A stretch of DNA of 64,000 nucleotides from Ascarosepion bandense (GCA_037127315.1 JBBBDQ010000350.1:5608501-5672500), one strand, 5' to 3'. Shown: positions 1-11,212, counted from the first letter of the stretch. Notes: generated by a model from the letters alone, not told the origin. Numbers and translations are program-made.

Positions 1-805
1 ATGAAAAAAAGTTCAATTGCAGTGCTACGAATAATATCTTTCTTGCAATGTAAATATTTTATTTTTAAAACTTTTTTTCAAAAAGAGGTTCAATTTACTG
101 TGTAAAATCAACGTAAATCTATCATCCACTTTACTATCAGCGTAATGAAAAAACAGGGTTACTTTCTGCGGATTTAAATCAACCCCAACACAGATAAAGG
201 CGAATTTTTTTAAAAATAATATATGTATAGTATACTAAATTAGCGTATATATGTGTTAAAGTTCTGACAGTCTTTGTTTGTAGTTGATTGTTAAGATGAA
301 AAGAAATGTAATTTCTTCGTTTACATTCGTAAGTAAAAAGATGCAAAGTGGAAAGTGACGAGGAAAGTGTAAGTGACACGTAGCTTGGTGAGGAAGACGT
401 GTGACTGGGTAAGGTCATTTTTAGACCGTGTGTGTCGTGAACTGTTACTGTATATTGTCATTACTTCTCCTTACTGGCTTGTCTGATATAGAAACTTTTT
501 ATGTACTCTTCAAAGAGATCACGAAGCATGTTTTTTTTTATTGTCGGCGGAAACACAAACGTTTGTTGAAAATATTGAATATTTCTTTTCAAAGGATTAA
601 TTTATTAACCGGAAGGATGTACAAATTCACCGACTCAAACTATTTTTGTCATTTGATGATTGACTGTCTGGGCGTTTTTCGCTCAATAGAATTACCCGTT
701 TTCGTCGTCTTTCAAGAATTACGTGGATTTTCAAATTGTATCACTGGGCAGAATCCGTTTTATGTTGAATTAATATAGCAAACTAAGCCTCTCTCATTGA
801 AATGT
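1..805. other. No recognisable gene (AT-rich)
   Basis: Short open frames here (for example 428-778 on the plus strand) show no family motif I recognise and have no supporting context. I see no RNA gene or repeat unit. Confidence 0.5.
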
Positions 806-946
806 TTAGATAATCTTATTTTATGGGGTGTGAATATAAATCACACTCCCTAAAATAGGATTATCTAACCAAAATTAACCAATTTAATATTTTTTTACAC
901 TATGTTTTAAATTTATTGTAAAAAATATTAAGCTGGTTAATTTCGT
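806..946. repeat. Two consecutive imperfect hairpins
   Basis: At 806-869 two arms of about 28 bp (ttagataatc... and ...gattatctaa) face each other across a loop of about 7 nt. At about 873-946 a second pair (aattaaccaatttaatattt and aaatattaagctggttaatt) forms another stem. Adjacent long stems are typical of a fold-back or MITE remnant. I see no transposase and no clear target duplication. Confidence 0.5.
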
Positions 947-1182
947 TTTGCGTTTTTAGCAACAACACTGCTAGTAAAAGTTAGCATAAATTTTAAATAC
1001 AAGAAAATATTTTTTGTTTATTTTAAGTACAATTGTTATGAAGAATAATATCAAAAAATTTTTAATTTTTATACAAATTTTTCAACTGGGAAAATTAACA
1101 GTGCAAAAAGTTCCGTTCATTTTCTGTCGTTGTTTTCTTATAAAGACTGTATCGTCATACTTTATTTGTTACTAATAGTATA

Positions 1183-1997
1183 GCCCGTTGTTGCTCGGGT
1201 ATAATGAAAGCTTTAAAACTAATCCATGGTCCTGGAGCTCAGACTCTTTGGACGTTGGCACGAAAGACTAAAAAGCAATAGTTGTTCCCAGTCAAAGCGA
1301 AACGGTAGATTAAAAGAAAAATGAATGGATGTAAGTCAAAATTTGATTTCCGATATCGATGTCAAATAAGTTTTTCGTCGCAAACTGAATTTTGAAGGCT
1401 AAATAAGTCCTCTGAGTAAATGGTATCATGGCTGAGACTAAGATCTACACCTACTTACAGCCAAACCCGAAGCAAAAACCAAAATTAAAGGGCTGAAAAC
1501 TTGATTTTGATCAAACCCGATAGGATATCGGGGTATCGATTTCCAATATCGGAGTCAAATAAGTCATCCAAAGATAAACTAACCTAAGTAATTCCATGAA
1601 AATTTATCGTACCCATCGGAAGTAAAATTAGAGAAAATGAGTCATATTGATGGTTGAATATCGGTTTTTGATCAGTTTCGATAGAATATCGGGGGTATCG
1701 ATTTCTGATATCGGGCAAAACGAGTCGTCTGAGAAGATCTACTAGTGTTTGAGACTAAAAACTATAATTTTACCAAGTTAAAGCAAATTCTGCAGCAAGA
1801 ACCACGACAAAAAGGGCTGAAATCCTGATCTTGATCAGCCCTGATCGGATATCGGTGTATCGATTTCCAAAATCGGGAAAAAACCCGAAAAAATAATTAG
1901 AAAGAATATTTGTGTGAAGTTTGGTAAGAATCGGATAAAAATTGTAGATTTGTATAAAGGACACACACACACACTCACACACAAACATCTTGCCTTT

Positions 1998-2058
<61 letters not shown>

Positions 2059-2074
2059 GTGAACAGAATGAGAC

Positions 2075-2126
<52 letters not shown>

Positions 2127-2138
2127 GTGAACAGAATG

Positions 2139-2184
<46 letters not shown>

Positions 2185-2190
2185 AGAAAA
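1183..2190 (+). repeat. RTE-tail-like dispersed repeat (tagcccg...ctcggg family)
   Basis: It begins with a variant of the start motif agcccggcgttgctcggg, also seen at about 22.6, 29.9, 30.2 and 40.7 kb, followed by the shared stretch aaactaatccatgg. Internally a segment with ggatatcgg and gtatcgatttcc recurs near 1525, 1685 and 1850. It ends in a CA-rich tract and a GATA array. Other copies end in a segment resembling the widespread RTE-type LINE 3' end (aatcggttcagccgtttt, then imperfect short repeats). It is non-coding and probably non-autonomous. Confidence 0.6.
1999..2183. repeat. (GATA)n array with a recurring spacer
   Basis: Three GATA blocks are separated by two nearly identical spacers containing gtgaacagaatgaga. 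A related spacer (gaacagactgaga) interrupts the GATA array at 29.3-29.5 kb, so this is a compound satellite and not a simple slippage product. Open frames across it read as Ser-Ile-Tyr-Leu repeats on the minus strand and are not genes. Confidence 0.9.
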
Positions 2191-2229
2191 CACAAATTAT
2201 TCATTAAAATATGAATTGATACTCATGAT

Positions 2230-2680
2230 GAAAAACTAGCTGTTTAGCCCGGTTTTACTCGGGTAGTATAAGGAATAATAAGAATAAAAAACATGAATTT
2301 ACATAGCAAATACTTACACAACGTCCACCCTCGTCACTTTTATAGATAAAGATAACTATGTAGAATGTCTCTATTGTATTAGGGTAGGAGGTGGAGGTGC
2401 AACATATATAGATATAGATAATACAAAGTGGGGTGATCGATTCGATATTATAATCAATACATAGACTGATCCCTGACTTTGTGGTGTTATATATTTTTCT
2501 ACCCTTAATTTTGGCTTTCTGAAAAAATTCAAGGTGTCGTTAGCGTTCTAAAATATTGATCTACATCTGAGCGTAACTCCCGTCGAGCTAGAACGCAAAA
2601 TGCAGACGCTAAGTCGAATCTATCAAGCAAATACTTACACAACGTCCACCCTCGTCACTTTTATAGATATAGATAATAGC
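2230..2680 (+). repeat. Dispersed repeat with duplicated 3' segment
   Basis: It starts with tagcccggttttactcggg, a divergent relative of the repeat just upstream. A segment of about 52 bp (agcaaatacttacacaacgt... ending in tagata-rich sequence) occurs at about 2301-2352 and again at about 2623-2674, in direct orientation. This suggests two elements sharing a 3' end, or an internal duplication. It is non-coding. Confidence 0.5.
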
Positions 2681-2689
2681 ATAAATAAA

Positions 2690-3434
2690 AAGACTAAATT
2701 AGCTTTTTATGATAAAATTCTTAATAAGATTTCTTTGTTTAAAATAATAGCAAAACATTTAAAAGGATACAGATATTGAAAAGAGCTTTCCTAAATCTAT
2801 ACATGATAATATATAAGGTCTCAGCAGTGAACGTAGAAGAGCGAAAACAATATTGTTTGTTGTTTAGGATTTTGTTTTTGTTAAGGTTTTCTATGACTTT
2901 CTTGTTTAGAATAGATTCAAAACTTGTACTAATGACATTAAGGAAACCGGTGGGGTTATATTGTCACCTGCATTCTTACACACGGGTGATACACTAGACA
3001 CCTTCCATGAGCCTGGCAAACGTTTTGTGAAGAGTTTCGCAAAGATTGGAGACGTTTCTGGATCAAAGATCTGGAGAACAACTAAAGGGATTTTATTCGG
3101 GTCAACAGCCTTGATAAGTCTGCAGGCTTCCCGAGTCGATGTACAAATATCACGAAACTTTTGTGTGTAAGGGATAGTAAGTCAGGTAAAGGATTGTCTT
3201 TGTCGTCTAATATCGAATTAGAGATAAAGGTTATAGCAAAGAGCTTAGCCTTATCCGTCGAGGATGGGTTAATTTCGCAGCCATTTATAATGGAGGGCGC
3301 TGACGGCTTGCTTCTAGTGTGTAGAAAGTGTTTTAACAAGGGACGGAAAATGCAGTGACAAAATCTGAAATCGGATTGCAATAACGAAAGTTGAATTCTA
3401 AAAGAAAAGTAAATTATTAAGAAACAAAAAATTT
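2690..3434. other. No recognisable gene
   Basis: Several open frames of 65-99 codons overlap on both strands at 2776-3381. None has a motif or repeat I recognise, and they shadow one another. Confidence 0.4.
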
Positions 3435-3880
3435 ATCGTTGGAAACAATGAAAGTAGTACTGAACTATTACGTAATATCTGTCTTTCTATATGGCAATGA
3501 ATACTGGAGATGCCCTCCAAAAGCTTAAAAAAAAGTATTAAGAATCAGGAAAATTAGTTAGAAATAAAGAAAACAATACTGAACTCTTATGTAATACCAA
3601 TCTTTCTATATAGCAGTGAATGCTGGAGTTGCCTTTCAAAACCTAAGCAAAGTATTAAGAAACAGGAAAATTTGTTAGAGACAAAGAAAAAAGTACTGAA
3701 CTCTTATGTAATACCAACCATCGTATATGGCAATGAATGCTGGAGATGCGGTCCAAAAGCTAAACAAAGTATTAGAAACACTCGATCCCCGTTAGAAACA
3801 AAAAAAAAGAGTACTTAAATCTTATAAAATATCGGTACTCATATAAGACAGTGAATTCTGGGAAATGCCTTGACAAATGA
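3435..3880 (+). repeat. ~118-bp tandem repeat of an RT fragment (about 4 units)
   Basis: The segment aagtactgaactcttatgtaa-like, then ctttctatatggcagtgaat, then caaaagctaaacaaagtatt, recurs near 3455, 3572, 3690 and 3808. Each unit corresponds to the same stretch of the RTE reverse transcriptase, around the Tyr-Gly-Glu-Cys-Trp block. The units differ by several substitutions, so the expansion is old. Confidence 0.75.
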
Positions 3881-4215
3881 AGAGACTTGAGACAACAGAT
3901 ATGTGGTTTTACAGAACGATTCTGAGAATATAATGTGCTGAACATTTGTTAAACTAGAAACCAAAATGGTGTTTATATTTAACTTCAAATATACACGAAC
4001 AAAATTTCTAGGGCACATACCGAGGAAAGTAGGCTTGGAAAATTTAACACTTAGAAGAAATATTAAAGGCAAGTGAGACAGAGGAAAGCAGCTCATAATC
4101 TACCTAACGATCTTGTGCAAATGATTGGCAGTTTGAAGAGATAACAATAGGATAAACCTACAAAGATGTGGAGAATCATTATCGCTCACGGCTTAAAAGA
4201 ATAAGGCACATAGAA
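3435..4215 (+). pseudogene. Degraded RTE-like LINE 3' half
   Basis: Translated pieces match the C-terminal part of the RTE-type reverse transcriptase seen better at 17.9-18.9 kb. The first is the block corresponding to Tyr-Gly-x-Glu-x-Trp; then an equivalent of [10 protein letters not shown] near 3897; then GHIPRKVGLENL-like sequence near 4012. It ends in the family 3' terminus, ggcacatagaagaagag. Many stops and frameshifts break it, and its central block is tandemly repeated. It ends about 80 bp before a SINE. Confidence 0.7.
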
Positions 4216-4292
4216 GAAGAGTCAAACCAAACTGTAGCTGATGATAAATAAAAAAAGACATTATGTGAATTACAACAACGTACTGGTTTATA

Positions 4293-4602
4293 GGATGTGC
4301 GTTGTGGTGCAGTGGATATCGACTTGAAACGACAAATCGGGGAGCCGAGTTCGAATTCCAGTTGAACTCCTTGCATTCACTTATGCACAAATATCCTTGG
4401 AAAAGGTATTAATCCGTCTCTTCCCTCCAGTTATGGGTTAAATAATAGGACAGACTGAGTTCTATAGCCTTGGCTGGCAACCAGTCTACCGCAGAAAGCA
4501 ATGGTAACCTACTGCGGGTTAATCTTCTGCCCAGTCAGTCATGTCTTTTTCGAGACATGATCGCCCAAAGCGTGTATCACGTATGGCACTTAACTGACTA
4601 TT
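4293..4602 (+). mobile_element. tRNA-derived SINE, family A
   Basis: A near-complete copy. The tRNA-like head carries an A-box-like tggtgcagtgg and a B-box-like agttcgaattcc, which would direct RNA polymerase III. A conserved body follows (ggtattaatccgtctcttcc, ggttctatagccttgg class). A hairpin at 4539-4560 (tcatgtctt, loop tttc, gagacatga) comes next, and the 3' end is a gactga/gactat tail. Five other copies lie in the window. Cephalopod tRNA-SINEs have this general plan, but the exact family name is not assigned. Confidence 0.85.
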
Positions 4603-4886
4603 ATTTTTATTTTTCAAAACATCGCCATAGCATCATGTTAAAATATAGATATTTTCGAATATGGCACGGAAGATAAAACATCAGCTTCGTTAGTGTTATT
4701 GCTCGAATATGTGCTGTATATAATGTTTATGCTGCATTCCGATCATGAGATATGAGTTCTAATCTCGCTATGGTTAATTTCTTGATGATATCGGCATTGG
4801 AGTAAATGATACCATATATGGCATCAACTGAAATTGCCTGAGAACAGTAACACGGGTTCAAGCAATTAAGCGAAAATTCGAGAAGG

Positions 4887-5297
4887 TTTTTTTTTTTAAT
4901 CATTTCACCCCAAGCAAGGCGGAAATGCCACAGATGTGCGGGGGGCTACATAACTGTAAAAGAGATTAATTAGAAGTGAGTGAGGAGTACAAACCAGTTA
5001 GAAAGGAGCGATAGAAAGATGAAAATGCAGGTGTGATGACAGGTACATAGATGGAGAGAAAGGGAAGGATATAAGGAGATGGGGAGAGAGCTATGGTCCA
5101 GTGGTTAATAGATGAGTATTGACATTGCATTTAAATTCTTGGAGGTTGTAGCCATCAGGAAAGCAAGAATATGGGAGCGAGTTCCACAGGCGGGAAGTTC
5201 GAGAGAAGCTGCAGGAGTAGAATTGTCGTCTGCATTTGGCTAACCTAACTGTGAATGGGTGGGACCCAGTTGCCAATCCGGTTGCACGAGTAAACAA
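4887..5297 (-). pseudogene. LINE-J 3' end (jockey/CR1-like LINE), 5'-truncated
   Basis: Read on the minus strand, it encodes the last residues of the LINE ORF (TRATGLATGSHPFTVRLAKC, then SRTSRLWNSLP and FPDGYNLQEFK). A 3' UTR and the family tail follow (ctacata...gccccccgcac...ccttgcttggggtgaaatgatt), then poly(A), seen here as poly(T) at 4887-4897. Truncation removes the endonuclease and all catalytic RT motifs. The ORF segment 5091-5297 is otherwise open. Confidence 0.85.
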
Positions 5298-5334
5298 ATT
5301 ACGTAGAAATTTCAGCTTACATAAGTTCGGGATT

Positions 5335-5510
5335 TATTCGGGACAAAAAGAGAACACCGGCAAAAGTTCAAGAGAACGCTTAAAGAAAGGCACGAGAAAA
5401 CAACACTCACAAGTTAACGACTTGCGACCACTCCTTCGTATGTGCGTGATTCCCTCTCATTGCCAGTTCACACAACAGTCACCGACGGAGAATAAGTATC
5501 AGTTTATATT
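5335..5510 (+). repeat. Dispersed repeat, 2 copies in window
   Basis: The stretch containing aagttaacgacttgcg, ccttcgtatgtgcg and gattccctctcattgcc reappears with changes at about 10560-10715 (aagtcaacgactccc, ccttcgtgtgtgcg). In both places it ends near a TA-rich tract. No coding motif is recognised; it may be an LTR or retroposon end. Confidence 0.5.
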
Positions 5511-5511
5511 T

Positions 5512-5536
5512 TATGTATATATATATATATATATAT
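5512..5536. repeat. (TA)n microsatellite
   Basis: An alternating TA tract immediately 5' of an RTE-like LINE fragment. Confidence 0.95.
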
Positions 5537-5853
5537 AGGTGTTGAGCAATGATGAGGTATTGGAAATGATGGAAACGAAAAGGAAATTAAGCATCAGGAA
5601 GAGACAACTGAAGTTACTGGGACATGCAAAGAGGAAGGAGGGCTTGGAGAACCTGATACTAACAGGCCAGATAGAGGGGAAAAGACACAGAGGAAAGCAG
5701 TGGATAACATATTTGAAGGGCCTGAACAGGTGTATGACAGAACAGGGGCTGCGAGATGTTACAGGAGAAAGCGTGCTAAGAGCCACCAGGGATAGGGAAA
5801 CGTAGAAGGCCATGATCGCCTACATCCTGAATGGACAAGGCACATAAAAGAAG
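5537..5853 (+). pseudogene. RTE-like LINE 3' end, 5'-truncated
   Basis: It encodes the C-terminal region of the RTE-type ORF: NDEVLEMMETKRKL, KRQLKLLGHAKRKEGLENL, LTGQIEGK and a final RDRET. The family terminus follows (ggacaaggcacataaaagaa). A stop (tag) replaces Trp after RDRET. The same region is present at 17.0, 18.6, 35.3 and 49.6 kb. It has no RT catalytic motifs. Confidence 0.8.
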
Positions 5854-5899
5854 AAGTTCTGTGTTCCTCGTTTATCGGCCAAGATGATTGTTGTTTCCA

Positions 5900-5927
5900 G
5901 CAGCAGCAGCAGCAGCAGCAGCAGAGG

Positions 5928-5972
<45 letters not shown>
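5900..5972. repeat. (CAG)n followed by (TA)n
   Basis: About eight CAG units run into a (TA)n tract of about 42 bp. No open frame suggests a coding polyglutamine tract. Confidence 0.95.
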
Positions 5973-5975
<3 letters not shown>

Positions 5976-6251
5976 TTGGGTGCGCGGTGACTTGATAACG
6001 AAACTAGTGGCCATCTGTGGTAACAAACGACATCAAAGAATGATAGGTAACTTTTCGTTTAACTTTTTATGTACTCTGCTCTTATGTTTATTATAAAAGA
6101 AAAAGTTACTTTAGAAAAAACTCAAGATGGAACAGCACACTTTTCAAACTTCGTGCAGAGTCTAAGAACTTGACTTGTTCGAACACATTAAATAGGGCAG
6201 TACGCCTGACAGATAATGCATGCGTGGGGGTAGCAGAGGAAAAACAGTTTC

Positions 6252-6780
6252 TTTTTTTTTGGTGGGGGGGGTTATAATTATAAGGCCCCAAGCAAGGCGG
6301 TTTACTGCCACTGGTACGTAGGGGGCTACATAGGAGGAAAGTTATGAGAAAGAGTGACAGGTTACAGGGGGTGTCAGGAAGTGGGTAAGAGAAGGGTGAG
6401 AATACTGATGAGAGTGTAGTGGACGGAAAAGGAGCATGAGAGAGGATGCAAGTCACTGAGATAGGATATGACTATTGACTTTACATTTAAACTCCTGGAG
6501 ATTATAACTGTCAGGGAAGTAAGTAAACGGAAGGGAATTCCACCGGGAAGTCCGAGAAAAGATGGAGTAGAATTTACGTTTATTTTTATTTTTATTTTTA
6601 TTTTTTTTGGCTTTACAGTAAAAGGCTGATACCTAGATGCTAATCTTGTGGCTTGAGTAAATTCATACATAAGGGGCACCAGAGTTCATCGGAGCAGAAG
6701 CCGTAAAAGTATTTGCAGAATAGACACAGGGAAGCCACATTGCGCCGATGAGAAAATAACTATCTGAGCTGCTTAGTCGT
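6252..6780 (-). pseudogene. LINE-J 3' region, 5'-truncated
   Basis: Minus-strand translation gives EFTQATRLASRYQPFTVK and then FLGLPGGIPFRLLT-type remnants of the C-terminal end. The 3' UTR and the family tail (ctacgtaccagtggcagtaa, cttgcttggggcc) follow. A T-rich TTTTTA slippage tract at about 6580-6607 breaks the frame. It is more diverged than the copies at 5 and 23 kb. Confidence 0.75.
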
Positions 6781-6965
6781 TGGTGAGAGAAATGGAGTTG
6801 ACGAAGGAAATGAAGTTAGCGGTGGAAATAGAGTTGTCGAAGAAAAAGGAGTTGGTGAGAGAAATGAAGTTGACGAAGGAAATTAAAGGGTTAGCAAAGG
6901 AAATGAGGTTGACCAAGGAAAAAGAGTTGTCGAAAAAATGTAGTTGATGTGGGAGATGAAGTCGT
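6778..6965. repeat. Degenerate GA-rich minisatellite
   Basis: Units related to gttgacgaaggaaatgaa and gttggtgagagaaatgaa repeat about nine times with variable length (15-30 bp). The minus strand reads as Asn-Ser/Phe-Ile-Ser-rich repeats, and I do not regard this as a gene. Confidence 0.75.
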
Positions 6966-6980
6966 TGCAAAGCTAAAAGA

Positions 6981-8284
6981 TATTTTCAGCTTCTTCCAGT
7001 TATTAAGAACAGTTTCGACTCAAAACCCATGTTAGGAAAGTAAGTGTCTTTATTGGAATGACCAACTACTACAGCGGCTTTGTGAGGAATAACATAAAAA
7101 AGCTAGAAATTCTACGATAAAAAGTCTCGTAGTCATACTAAGGATGTAGAGCTTGAGATTGATTTAGAGTACTATACGAACCACCGTATAAAAAGGAAGT
7201 TAGACATGCGTTGGCAGGTATGCTGTACAATAAAATGTTAGAGAAGAAAACTGCGTCTGAGATAGGGGATTAGATTAGCTTTCTTGGAACAATGCATGCG
7301 GGAATTGCAGTCTGTGTTGAAAACGTTAAGTTAAATAGTATTTAGAGTGTGATGGGTCTATTTTTTTAGAACAAGTTAGTCGGAAGTTTAGAACTGTAGA
7401 AGATACGACTAATCCTCCAAGCAAACCGCATGCTATCATCAACAGATACAATCAAGACCATAATTAATTTTTCTTTGTTTTTTATTGTTATTGTTGTTTT
7501 CTCGGTCAGACTGAATGACATGAACTGCAGATAATGGCAAATTTCTGTGTTCAAACATAGTATGTTTGAAATTAAAGAAATTATATGTGTGACATTGAAC
7601 TCGAGCAGAGATACGCACGGTGTATTCGAATGTCAATTACCCGATGTCAGTTTGTAAATTGGGGCACAGTTACCGCCTACAATCGTATGGTCGTTCATCA
7701 AGAAGTCTACTGGTATGATATAACGTGGAGAAAAAACGAACTTTTGAAACTTTACAGAACTTTCTTCTGGCGCGTGTGTTCTTAAAAAAAAGAATAAACG
7801 AACTTTCGAACATTATAGAATTTTCTTCTGATGCGTGTGATTAAAACAGAGAACGTAAAGAAAAATAATAACAGAAAATGTTGGTACTCTCTAACTTTTA
7901 TCTTCCAGTTCATTGTGCGTTCTTTTTTTTTGTGGGGGGGTTCGTTTTTTTTTTTTGTTTAAAGATTTTTTTTCAGGATATCACAAATCAAAGGAGTTGG
8001 TTGATACCTCAAAGTTGAAAACAAACTCACTAAAAAACAAAAAAAATGGATACCTGAAGCAAATCAGTCCTGTAGTTGGTCAGTACGAGGCCCAGAATCA
8101 GTTGGCACTAGAATTGACAAATTAATTATGGATGTGATTTGTGTCTGAGACGTGTAGATAACTTTGGAAGTTGGCAAAAATACGCAGAAATAAATTCTCT
8201 TATGTTTATAAATTATGAAATCAGGCCTCCTGGAATGATGATTTTGTAAGTGTGGCTTAGATGTAAAGTAAGGCCAAGATTATT
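6981..8284. other. No recognisable gene
   Basis: The short open frames at 7366-8125 have no recognised motif. A small local duplication is visible: a segment containing cgaacttt, cagaactttcttctggcgcg recurs about 60 bp later (7736-7776 and 7797-7836). Confidence 0.45.
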
Positions 8285-8287
8285 TTT

Positions 8288-8640
8288 TTTTAATCATTTC
8301 ACACCGAGCAAGGCAGAAATGCCACTGATGTACAGGGGGCTACATAACTGTAAAAAGATTAATTAGAAAAGAGTGACGACTACAAACTAGTTAGAAAGGA
8401 GCAATAGAAAGCTGAGAATGCAGGTGCGATGACAGATACATAGGTGGAGATAAAGGGAAGGATATACGGAGGTGGGGAGAGAGCTAGAGTCCAGTGGTTA
8501 GTAGATGAGTATTGACTTTGCATTTAAATTTCTGGAGGTTGTAGCCTTCAGGAAAGCAAGAATATGGGAGCGAGTTCCACAGGCGGGAAGTGCGAGAGAA
8601 GAAGCTGCAGGAATAGAACTGTCATCTGCATTTGGCTAAT
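8288..8640 (-). pseudogene. LINE-J 3' end (sense part of a 5'-inverted insertion)
   Basis: Poly(T) at about 8283-8292 and the family tail read on the minus strand, followed by the C-terminal codons (LAKC, SRTS, WNSLP, FLKATTS-like). At 8640 the sequence switches abruptly to plus-strand LINE sequence. The two parts together have the structure expected from twin priming. Confidence 0.85.
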
Positions 8641-9480
8641 GATGAGTCTGACGAGACTCGCGCGGTTGCTCTGGACATCTCCAAGGCTTTTGACAGGGTC
8701 TGGCACTCTGGCTTCCTATGCAAACTACGGGTTTACGGTATTACCGGTCGCCTGCTTGACCTAATCCAATCTTTTTTAAATAACTGCAAAATGAAGGTCG
8801 TTTTGAATGGGCGTGCCTCTTCATCCCACAGCACGAATGTTGGTGTCCCACAGGGCTCTATCCTGGGCCCGACTCTCTTCCTTATTTTCATCAACGACCT
8901 CCCAGATGAGATCAAGTCCCAAGTAGGCATCTACGCAAATGACACTACAATATACTCCCGCACCAGTAAGAAACCTGTCTGGGCGGACAGACATAATCTC
9001 GCTGCTGACATTGAACGGAATCTACACTCTGTGGTGAACTGGGACAAGAAGTGGCTTGTCAACTTCAATTCGTCTAAGACCAAGCTGTTGTCTGTCAACC
9101 ATTACAGGCAACCCTTCCTGCCTCCCATAAGCATGGACCAAGCGATTCTCCCGGAGAGCAATACACTACGCCTCCTCGGACTTACCCTCTCCTCAGACCT
9201 CAAATGGAACCACTATATTGAATCCATAGCAAACTCTACTGCTAAGAAGGTTGGGTCACTATGTCGATCCAGGATATACAAGTCAACCATCCGTCCGTGC
9301 ATGGAGTACTGCTGCCATTTATGGTCAAGCGCCCCTGCCCTTCTCCTCAGTGTTCTTGACAGGGTCCAAAGGAGAGTCTGTAATGTCATAGGTACTGATC
9401 TGGCGGCTCGACTGCAGCCACTTCCCCACCGTCGAAATGTGGCCTCTCTTTGTCTGCAAAGAAAGGATCGGGATCACTGC
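8641..9480 (+). pseudogene. LINE-J reverse transcriptase fragment (inverted 5' part)
   Basis: An open frame carries RT motif A (RAVALDISKAFDRVWHSG), motif B (GVPQGSILGPTLFLIFINDL) and a mutated motif C: the usual YADD reads YAND (Asn codon at 8938-8940). WLVNFNSSKTKLL, LRLLGLTLSSDLKWN, STIRPCMEYCCHLWS and HRRNVASLCL follow. Compared with the copy at 23-25 kb it lacks about ten codons between LCRSR and IYKST. The frame continues to 9654 through unrelated Lys-rich sequence. The catalytic Asp-to-Asn change and missing ends make it non-functional. Confidence 0.9.
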
Positions 9481-9771
9481 TCAGTCGTAACTGTTCTAAC
9501 GCTAACCATTACACCACGCCGTGGTTTAATTCGTCTCAGAATGGGTAGAAAGACGACATACTCAGTGGAAGTTGAAACAAAAAAAGAAAAAAAGAGAAGA
9601 AAAAAACAAAAATTTTTAAAATGCAAATCGCATACTGGTTTGATTCATTACTGAGCCTAACTTAAGAGGCATTTGGGGAATGTTCTTTTGCAGAAAATTA
9701 AAACAGAAGTGTCATGCGCAATTACAGGAAGTAAATAGGAGTGCCACCTTTGATATTGATTATTTTGTATT

Positions 9772-10070
9772 CAGTCAGTCAGTTAAGTGCCATACGTGAT
9801 ACACGCTTGGGCGATCATGTCTCGAAAGAGACATGACTAACTGGACAGAAGATTATCCCGCAGCAGGTTGCCATTGCTTTCTGCGGTAGACTGGTTGTCA
9901 ACTAAGGCTATAGAACCCAATCCGTCCTGTTATTTGACCCATAGCCGGAGGGAAGAGACGGATTAATACCTTTCCCAAGGGCATGTGTGCGTATATGATT
10001 CAACTGGAATTCGAACTCGGCTCTCCGATTTCTCGTTCCGAGTCGATATCCACTGGACCACAACACACAT
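9772..10070 (-). mobile_element. tRNA-derived SINE, family A
   Basis: A full-length reverse-strand copy. The tail (cagtcagtcagtt) is at 9772, the hairpin at 9815-9836 (tcatgtctc gaaa gagacatga on the plus strand), the B-box-like ggaattcgaact near 10010, and the head (ccaccacaacgcacat-like) ends at 10070. Confidence 0.85.
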
Positions 10071-10079
10071 TTTGTATTA

Positions 10080-10860
10080 CTTTTGTTTAAATGTATTATT
10101 CTGCATCTTTGATTAATTATATGTGCCCATGCAGCGTAATAGCCAGAAAGAGAGAAATGCGACGAACATATTTTTGAAAATTAAAAGAAAATTGTATTTT
10201 ATTATATGTATATGTTTTTGTACAATTCCTTCGGTTGTGTGGGAGTGAAATGGTGGATGAGAGATGTACTGAAAATGTTCATAGGTGAACATTTTTTGAA
10301 AAATAGGTGTAAGAGAAATGTAATATATTTCTGTGACCCGACAGAAATACGATTGACATCAAAAGCAGGAACGATTGAAGTGTGGTCAACGACGAGAGCT
10401 GAAAATATGAACAAGACTGAGAGAAATGTGATTATATCAAATGTAACCGGCTTTAAAGGCAATAAACGGCGAAAATGTTTTACAGGTGTGCTTAACCATA
10501 GATGACACAATTAAGCAAAAATTCGAGAAGGCAAAAAATGTGAATAAATTTAATCTTTTATAAGTAGGTTTTTCTCAGGCCAAGATCAGAACACCGAGAG
10601 AACGCAGAGAGGACGCAGAGAAGAGAGGACAACGCCCGCAAGTCAACGACTCCCAACAAATCCTTCGTGTGTGCGGGATTCCCTCTGACTACCACTTTAC
10701 ATGACCATCAGAATAAAATATATTTTTTATATATACTTGTTGTTCTGTGTTTGTTGTTATCCGTCTAGACAATCGTCATCGTTGAAGAACCAAGCGGCAT
10801 AATATACTTCATAATCAGTAATACGCTAACGTGAGTATTAATGTTCATTTTTACATAGCA
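10080..10860. other. No gene; second copy of a dispersed repeat at 10560-10715
   Basis: An open frame of 99 codons at 10206-10505 has no recognised motif. The string ttaagcaaaaattcgagaag at about 10513 also occurs (with one change) directly before the LINE tail at 4865, so this stretch includes another dispersed repeat. At 10560-10715 lies the partner of the repeat at 5335-5510. Confidence 0.45.
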
Positions 10861-10864
10861 CTCT

Positions 10865-11212
10865 AGATAAATGCTCGGTTAATGGCTCGAGTAAATTCTT
10901 ATATAGGAGGGGGTACCAGTGAGCTAAATTCATCAGATCAGAAGCCGTAAATTTATAGAAGAGACACAGGGAAGCCACATTGCGCCAGTGAGAAAGTCAC
11001 TGCATCTGAGCTACCAAGTAGAGATCGTTCACATTACAGATTCTCCCTTGGATTTTGTCAGGACCCTTAGATGGATAGCAGGGTAACCCGACCAGATATG
11101 GCAGCAGTATTCAATGCATGGGCGGATGATAGATTTATATATGTGAAAGATGGTTTCAGACGGGAAAAACGTCCTGGCCCTACACAGAAAACCGACCTTC
11201 TTATCAACGGAT
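10865..11212 (-). pseudogene. LINE-J C-terminal fragment
   Basis: Minus-strand translation gives KKVGFLCRARTFFPSETIFH, IIRPCIEYCCHIWSG and then C-terminal remnants. It is truncated at both ends, with no poly(A) tail at its 3' side. It abuts a Penelope-like RT fragment at 11213, so it is either an old insertion edge or a recombination join. Confidence 0.75.

Noticed and set aside
428..778. Plus-strand open frame of 116 codons near the window start
   Set aside because: No recognisable motif, AT-rich composition and no supporting signals. It may be chance.
1770..2204. Long minus-strand frames of Ser-Ile-Tyr-Leu repeats (also at 29279-29675)
   Set aside because: They are translations of (GATA)n tracts and have no start context or conserved flank.
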